NCBI GenBank assembly: GCA_951799425.1
Contig: OX637393.1
Location: forward strand, 3,416,501-3,480,500
Length of the DNA stretch: 64,000 nt
Direction: 5' to 3'
Source: Ilex aquifolium
Taxonomy: Eukaryota > Streptophyta > Magnoliopsida > Aquifoliales > Aquifoliaceae
The position numbers and the translations under genes were made by a program. Under the pieces are notes generated by a model. It did not search any database. It was not told the DNA's origin and saw only the letters and a list, made by a program, of their open reading frames with translations. Shown here one piece after another: positions 59,601 to 64,000 of the stretch. Numbering within the stretch: position 1 is the first letter of the stretch; the number at the start of each line of letters is the position of its first letter.

Positions 59601-59759
59601 GAACTTTCCTTTCTCGTCACAATACACTAGACGGATCGGCCTCGCCGGACCAGCACTGGTGATGGCGGCTGCTTCCGGCGGAGGAGGAGGTGGTAGTTCC
59701 GGGGATGGAGACGACGATTGGGGCGAGTCGCCGGAACCTCTCCTGAAGAAACTCCTCAT
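45667..59759 (-). CDS. Guanylate-binding-protein-like large GTPase (GBPL3 type)
   Basis: Fourteen exons: 59759-59493, 56082-55921, 55641-55576, 55392-55249, 55085-54972, 54766-54665, 54541-54356, 51142-51053, 50983-50849, 49633-49511, 48429-48344, 48273-47661, 47486-47409, 46710-45667; 1,069 residues. Arabidopsis At5g46070 has about 1,080. A Pro/Ser-rich N-terminus precedes the GB1/RHD3 GTPase domain: P-loop GRARQGKS (77-84), switch area STHRPCTKGLW (101-111), DSEG (133-136) and the guanine-specificity LLRD (211-214). The helical GBP C-domain follows (about 280-490). A long Glu/Lys/Arg coiled coil (about 493-960) follows it. The tail carries a basic GNKRPKS and a final folded patch KQELTKHNFGAELLQLKNPN. 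In Arabidopsis GBPL3 forms nuclear defence condensates; that role is known for the family, not shown here. Introns 1 (3.4 kb) and 7 (3.2 kb) hold transposon sequence. Confidence 0.95.
47137..47233 (+). repeat. 47-bp tandem duplication in intron 13
   Basis: CCATTAGTTAGGAATGCTAC followed by CAGGTTTTATGAATACAAAATCACAT occurs twice head to tail with one base change and one insertion. Confidence 0.85.
47591..47642 (+). repeat. (TA)n(GA)n microsatellite in intron 12
   Basis: About fifteen AT units are followed by about ten GA units, directly beside the exon 12 donor (47659-47660). Its length is likely polymorphic. Confidence 0.95.
52540..53580. other. GC-richer repeat-like block in GBPL3-like intron 7
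   Basis: The block is richer in GC and in CATGC/GCATG words than the rest of the intron. It shows diffuse internal repetition (variants of CAACTGC, CATGC.GTG.ACATGCC). TATATATAAAGC at 52526 lies near one edge. It looks like an inserted retrotransposon LTR or similar element, but I found no clean ends or target duplication. Open frames inside it are not gene-like. Confidence 0.45.
56592..57562. mobile_element. Element with TATCG-rich ends and 8-bp TSD in GBPL3-like intron 1
   Basis: The ends TATAGTTAT and (reverse complement) CATAGTTAT are short inverted repeats. Both subterminal regions are crowded with CGATACG/CGTATCG palindromic words (56610-56750 and 57478-57550). GAACAAAG flanks it at 56584-56591 and 57563-57570. 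The 8-bp duplication suggests a hAT-like non-autonomous element of 971 bp, although the ends are not the common CAGGGGCGG type. There is no transposase. Confidence 0.75.
57631..58040 (+). repeat. ~209-bp tandem duplication in intron 1
   Basis: GCAATATCATTTTTGCTGCA at 57631 and GCAATTTCATTTTTGCTGCA at 57839 start two copies that stay aligned to CCCAACTATGAGGCCGAACC (57800, 58011). Moderate divergence indicates an older duplication than the one at 44872. Confidence 0.85.
58333..58710 (+). repeat. ~213-bp duplicated segment in intron 1
   Basis: TTATCGTTGCACAAGATACA at 58333 and TTATCGTTGCACAAAGATAC at 58546 start two diverged copies, aligned through CTACCTCCATCCT to AAAAGAGAAG..GTG.CAAAA. Together with the preceding feature this suggests repeated local duplication in this intron. 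Confidence 0.75.
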
Positions 59760-60336
59760 CTTCTCTCACTATGCTTTTGCTCGTTGCTCTGTGGCGGTAG
59801 TGCGTGTGTGCGTTTTTTTCTCTGTGAGAGAATTGAAAATTGGGGAGGGAAAAGGTGGTCTGAGAGAGAGAAGAATTCGGATTTTATACGACACCGTAGG
59901 GCCACCGGTCTAAACTCCGTTGGAGTTGAATTTACTATTTTGGCCTTTGTGTTGAGATGTTGTGGTTTTTCAGGGAGAGGTTACTTTGGGCATTTAAGGT
60001 GGAGCATGTATATAGTGTCGGAGTAACTGCGTGGTTCGGAAGCAACCATGAGACTTCGCCCTTTGGAGTGGTTTAAAAATCACATTTAGCCCCTAAACTT
60101 TGTGCTCAATGTCAACTAAACCCTTAATCTTTATTTTTGTCTCAATTAAGTCCTCCAACTACCTAAAAATTTCAATGCAACCCTTCCATTTAATTCAATC
60201 TAAAATCCTGATAGAAAAACACATAAAAGTTAGTGAGGATTTTTAGGCAACAAATAAAAGTTAAAATCAGATTTAGTCCCCAACCTTTACATCTAGTTTA
60301 TTTATTTTGTCTCAATTAAACTCCCCAATGACTTAC
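59760..60336. other. 5' region of the GBPL3-like gene and intergenic sequence
   Basis: The GA-rich leader of the GBPL3-like gene occupies about 59760-59900. Beyond it, segments such as CTCAATTAAGTCCTCCAACT and CTCAATTAAACTCCCCAATG (60140, 60311) repeat each other weakly. No gene was found. Confidence 0.45.
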
Positions 60337-61449
60337 AGCATCTCCTAGAGAATGGTTAAAACTCCAAAATAGCTAAAATTTAGTTATCTAAAGATAAAAA
60401 CTATGCAATTTTGCTACATGATGCTCTATATTTGGAGTATCATTGTAGCATCATGTATAAATATTCTCCTCCTATTCTTTTTCACCTCTCTTATCCATTC
60501 TTTATATTTTTTCTCAATTCTTTCTCTCTCTTCCTCCAACATTTCTAACAAATGTATAAAATATGAGAAATAATATTTAAAGAAGTAATTAAAATATAGA
60601 AAATTTATTAGAGTGTATATTGAAAAAGTGAGAAGCTAAAATATAAAAAGTGTACTGTTAAATAGTTAAAATACAAAATCTTGTTGGATAATATCTCTAA
60701 CACAACATGTAAAACTCCACAATAGGTAAAATTTAGTTAAGCAAAGATAAAAATCATGTTCCTACAAAATATGTTTAGATGCTCTAAAATAATTTTTTAC
60801 TACAGTGATACTCTAAATATAGAGCATCAATCAGGGCCGGCCCTATAGTATTAAAAAAAAAGCATGGGCTTTAGGCCCCAAATTTTTAGAAGGCCCCATA
60901 ATTATAGATACATAAGTAATCCACATAAAAAATTTAAATCCATGAAAATTTTAGGCCTTATAAAAAGGGCCCAAAAAATTTAAGCCCAATCAGAAAATTA
61001 TAATTTCAATAATTTGGGCTTACAATTCAATCCATAATATTAGAAACTCAAAAATCAAAAATTTAAAAAATAAATAAATAAAATATCTCCCTCTCTTAAA
61101 AAACAAAAACAAAAACAAAGTATCACATTCTCCTCTCTCACTTAAAAAAAATTAAAAATATTTTTTAAAAAAAACAATACTAAAAATAAAAATGTCTCAT
61201 TTAGTATTACCGCTTTAGGCCTCAATTTACCTTGAGCCATCCCTGGCATCAATATAGCAACTTGTATAAAAACTTTATAATTTTTTCTCTCTTCTCTTGT
61301 CATTTCCCACCTCTCTTGTTCACTCTTTGTCTTTTCCTCCACTCTTTCTCTCCCTTTAACAGTCCCAAGAAAAAGTGAATAGATAAAATAGAAAAAAAAA
61401 ATGTACTTCTGGATAGCTGAAATACAAAATTTTGTTGGAGATGCTCTTA
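60337..61449. mobile_element. Two MITEs of one family in tandem, the second split by a hAT element
   Basis: The left copy begins AGCATCTCCTAGAGAATGGT at 60337 and ends near 60698. The second begins about 60699 (ACATGTAAAACTCCACAATA) and ends at about 61449, whose reverse complement starts TAAGAGCATCTCCAACAAAA. Shared words include CTCCA.AATAG.TAAAATTTAG, the AGCATCA.GTATAAA box and the TCTCTT..CCTCCA block. The second copy is interrupted at 60832-61245. Ends of the GAGCATCTCC type are common in plant MITEs; the superfamily was not assigned. Confidence 0.65.
60832..61245. mobile_element. hAT-like non-autonomous element (414 bp) nested in a MITE
   Basis: The ends CAGGGCCGGCCC and (reverse complement) CAGGGATGGCTC form a hAT-type inverted repeat. 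GCATCAAT is duplicated at 60824-60831 and 61246-61253. Removing the element plus one duplication restores AGAGCATCAATATAGCAACT, which aligns with GGAGTATCATTGTAGCATCA in the neighbouring MITE copy. That proves the insertion order. There is no coding capacity. Confidence 0.88.
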
Positions 61450-61778
61450 GAATGATTCCCAAGTACTCTTCCCCTCCAACTTCATCAAAAAAGTGGATAG
61501 TGAATGGTCATCTCACATAACTAATTTGTGTGTTCAACGTGATTTCATGTCATCAACCAATAAGAATACACTATGTAGGATAACCAACTAAAGTAGTGAA
61601 CTTCAATACTCCACTATTCCTATTCCAATGTGTTAGTTAGTCACTAGGGTTGATTATTGAAAGTTATTAAAATAGTGAGATCCACTTATCTTACATGGTA
61701 TATTTTTATTGATTGATGATACCACGTATTACCAATGACGTGATATCATTGTTGTAATCAATATTTTCTCGTGTGTGT

Positions 61779-61812
<34 letters not shown>

Positions 61813-62211
61813 GGGACAACACAGAGTCCACTTGCCCATGCAATTTTTTATTTATTTTTTCCCATACCTTGACTGATTCATCTCTACAAAACAGCACATT
61901 GCTTTTATGTTGAGAATTCTAGACTTTTTGTGTCTCTAGGAACGTCTGTTATGAAAGATCACCAAGATCAAAACCAATGCATAAGAAACCACGACAAACT
62001 TACACACAAATTTTTAGAAATTGTATACCTGCCAATTACATAATACAAAAGCAATCGCCAAGCCTGCAGTGAGGAAAATTTAAAACCATAGACCCAAAGA
62101 AGCTTTTCGCGTTCACATTCGAACTAGTTAGATAAAACTGTATATCTAACCCTCTTCAGATTTTACAATTATGAGAAACTCGTGCACGAGAGTAGCTTTT
62201 TTTTATTCGTG
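61450..62211. other. 3' flank of the NAP-like NAC gene
   Basis: No gene was seen. A GA microsatellite lies at 61778-61809. The 3' UTR of the NAC gene probably occupies the upper part. Confidence 0.5.
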
Positions 62212-63632
62212 TTAGCTGGAGGAGAGCTCAAATATTCCTGAGTTGTCCGAGTTACTTGAAGTGAGAGAACATGATTTCTTGTTTGTTTGCAGTGGCATTT
62301 GTTCATCTAAAGCTCCAAGAGAGAGCACTCTTCTGATTGTTTCAAGTGCATCATTCATTGAACAAACTTTGTTTGTTTGAGAGTAAGTATTTGAGGTCCC
62401 TCCTTGGAATTCAAGGGGTCGATGTTCGTCTACAACTTCACTTTCCCACGGGGCGAACCCATTGTTGTAGTTAAAATAACTGATCTTCTCCATTACATCT
62501 TGCTCGAAGAACCCTAGATCATAGGAAGATGAGGTTCCAGTGTTGTTGTTCTTTGGGTTCTCTTGTCTCTGTCTCACAATGCTGCCCTTTTGGCGAATAC
62601 GGCATAGAACCCAATCATCCAACTGTATATAGAATATGAAAACTCTTTTTTAGATATTTTACATCATCAATAATTTAAACAATTTCTTTGAATAAGCTAA
62701 ACATCAATGTGTGTATATATATATATATACACACACACACGCATGCGAAGGAGAGTGTGATTTTTTGTGTAAAGTACTGGAACTTGCTTTTAGTTTGTTT
62801 TTAACCCAATTTTAAATTTGAGTCGAATAAAAGTGATACAATCTCAATGAAAGTGTCTCTTAATTAGCAGATCGATTCACAGGCTTCGGAAAAAAAGGAA
62901 GAAAATAACAACTATTGTCATAACTCCAAGAGTGAATTGTTGTAACTATTGCGGATGTTTTTTGTCAAGTTGACTGGCTTTAGTTCAAATAGTTGAAACA
63001 AGATCGTAAACCGCCAAATTTCCGCTGGGGTGGAGATTCGGACGGATGAGGGATGTAGGAATTGCCTTTAACTACTTGAGAGCCTCTGGGGGGTTCGAGG
63101 TATTCAATCTCACGATACTCAAGAAGTCAGGTCGTCATATTCTAGAGATTCAACTAATACATCGTAAAGTGAGTCCAGGTTTGAGTTATTCCAAAAATGG
63201 AAAAGGAAACTAGTACAAAGATTGGATATGCTCCTCTGTGAATAGGGGTCAAGGGCAAGTTGATAACCATGCTTATGGTGCACAACAATTACCCATTATT
63301 CCGATAGAGAAGTTTCATTCTAGCATAGAGACAGTTGAACTTACCCTCATTGATCCTCTTAGCCTCAAAGAACCATGGTTGTCATTGAGAAGCCTATACT
63401 CATACATCATCCAGTTCGTTTTTGTGCCTTTTGGAGGGCGACCTCTGTAAAACACAAGAGCCTTCTTCACTCCAATACACTGTGATGCATTAGAGGAAAG
63501 GATTGATTTATCGGTTCCCGTCGCTTTCCAATAGCCAGATGCAGCTGCTCTGTTGGGACGAGAACCATTTGGATATTTCCGATCCCTTGGGCTGAAGAAA
63601 AACCATTCATTCTCACCAAAAGAAGGCCCTCT
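62212..63632 (-). CDS. NAC transcription factor, NAP/NAC029-like, 5'-partial
   Basis: Two exons are visible: 63632-63345 (96 codons) and 62622-62212 (136 codons plus stop), joined in phase 0 across a 722-bp intron. The first carries NAC subdomains C and [41 protein letters not shown], then [20 protein letters not shown] and WMMYEYRL. The second begins [14 protein letters not shown] (subdomain E), then a Ser/Asn/Glu-rich tail ending IFELSSS, the regulatory region. Subdomains A and B (the expected LPPGFRFHPTDEEL region) are missing. No match lies in 63633-64000, so the first exon is beyond the window edge, or lost. The closest remembered group is NAP/NAC029, with roles in senescence and ABA responses. 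It is not in the SND2 subfamily found at 25524. Confidence 0.9.
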
Positions 63633-64000
63633 CTGCACAATCGGAGAAAAGACAATTATAAGCAATGAATAAGGGTATGTCATATAGTGTTTGCTTCTTC
63701 TTTTTGGTACCTAAATATATGATGTTTCCGAAAAATAATGATATTATTGTTAGTTTTTATAAACTCAATTGTTAAAGGGTAGTTTTTGTATTTTTGGGTT
63801 TATGATAAGTCATGGTATTTGAAGAGATAGTCTCTAGAAGTGTCCAAGCTATTTTTGGAGGTCTATTTATGGAGTCTTGTTCATCAATGGTTGCATGGGA
63901 ATTTGAACAGGTTTTCTTGGGATAGCCGACCATTAAGTGGCCAAATTTAGGATGTTTTGACTAGGAGAAATTAGTATAAAAGGGGCTGGATTCTGCTGCC
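63633..64000. other. Intron 1 of the NAP-like NAC gene (to the window edge)
   Basis: The sequence is AT-rich with no NAC subdomain A/B coding sequence on the minus strand. It is most likely the first intron running out of the window. Confidence 0.55.

Noticed and set aside
63238-63450. 70-residue plus frame
   Set aside because: Antisense and intron sequence of the NAP-like NAC gene.

Overview
This is a plant nuclear window, most likely from a eudicot. It has intron-rich genes with GT-AG junctions, a chloroplast transit-peptide protein, two NAC transcription factors, a nuclear tRNA-Arg, an AT-rich background and many transposon remnants. The species cannot be named from the sequence.

Six gene loci and one tRNA are well supported, plus one pseudogene. 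In order: a small NFD6-like mitochondrial protein gene (minus, 770-1519); tRNA-Arg(CCT) (2409-2481); a type II (DNAJB-like) Hsp40 gene in three exons (plus, 6302-9244); the chloroplast triose-phosphate/phosphate translocator in 12 exons (minus, 10220-13752); a single-exon membrane-anchored receptor-like pseudokinase (plus, 16664-17662); a NAC gene of the SND2/NAC073 type in three exons (plus, 25524-29342); a degraded ZFWD-type WD40 pseudogene (plus, 36270-37006); a 14-exon guanylate-binding-protein-like GTPase gene of the GBPL3 type (minus, 45667-59759); and a 5'-truncated NAC gene of the NAP/NAC029 type (minus, 62212-63632, first exon outside the window). All splice junctions given were read by hand, and the reading frames close across every intron.

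From memory, Arabidopsis has a GBPL3, kinase-like and TPT block on chromosome 5 (about At5g46070-At5g46110) and a DnaJ gene near SND2 on chromosome 4 (about At4g28480-At4g28500). The window may therefore join two ancestral syntenic blocks. The genes do not form one pathway; they look like ordinary collinear neighbours.

The space between and inside genes carries the unusual content. Several mobile elements can be bounded to the base by target-site duplications: a Tourist/Harbinger-like element (3-bp TSD), Mutator-like fold-back MITEs (9-bp TSD), hAT-like elements (8-bp TSD; one nested in another MITE family), and a 2,400-bp solo LTR (5-bp TSD). The solo LTR and one MITE are inserted in a roughly 3.7-kb degenerate TTC/GAA tract (37939-44250). 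Other repeats include a nested 200/231-bp (431-bp higher-order) tandem array (33751-35074), a 60-bp tandem repeat, a 690-bp ACC/GGT tract, a recent 379-bp duplication just downstream of the GBPL3-like stop codon, and a dispersed family of about 190 bp with four copies in the window. I found no convincing evidence of a wholly new biological system. The most notable items are the pseudokinase, the giant TTC tract with its datable insertions, and the higher-order array beside the WD40 pseudogene.
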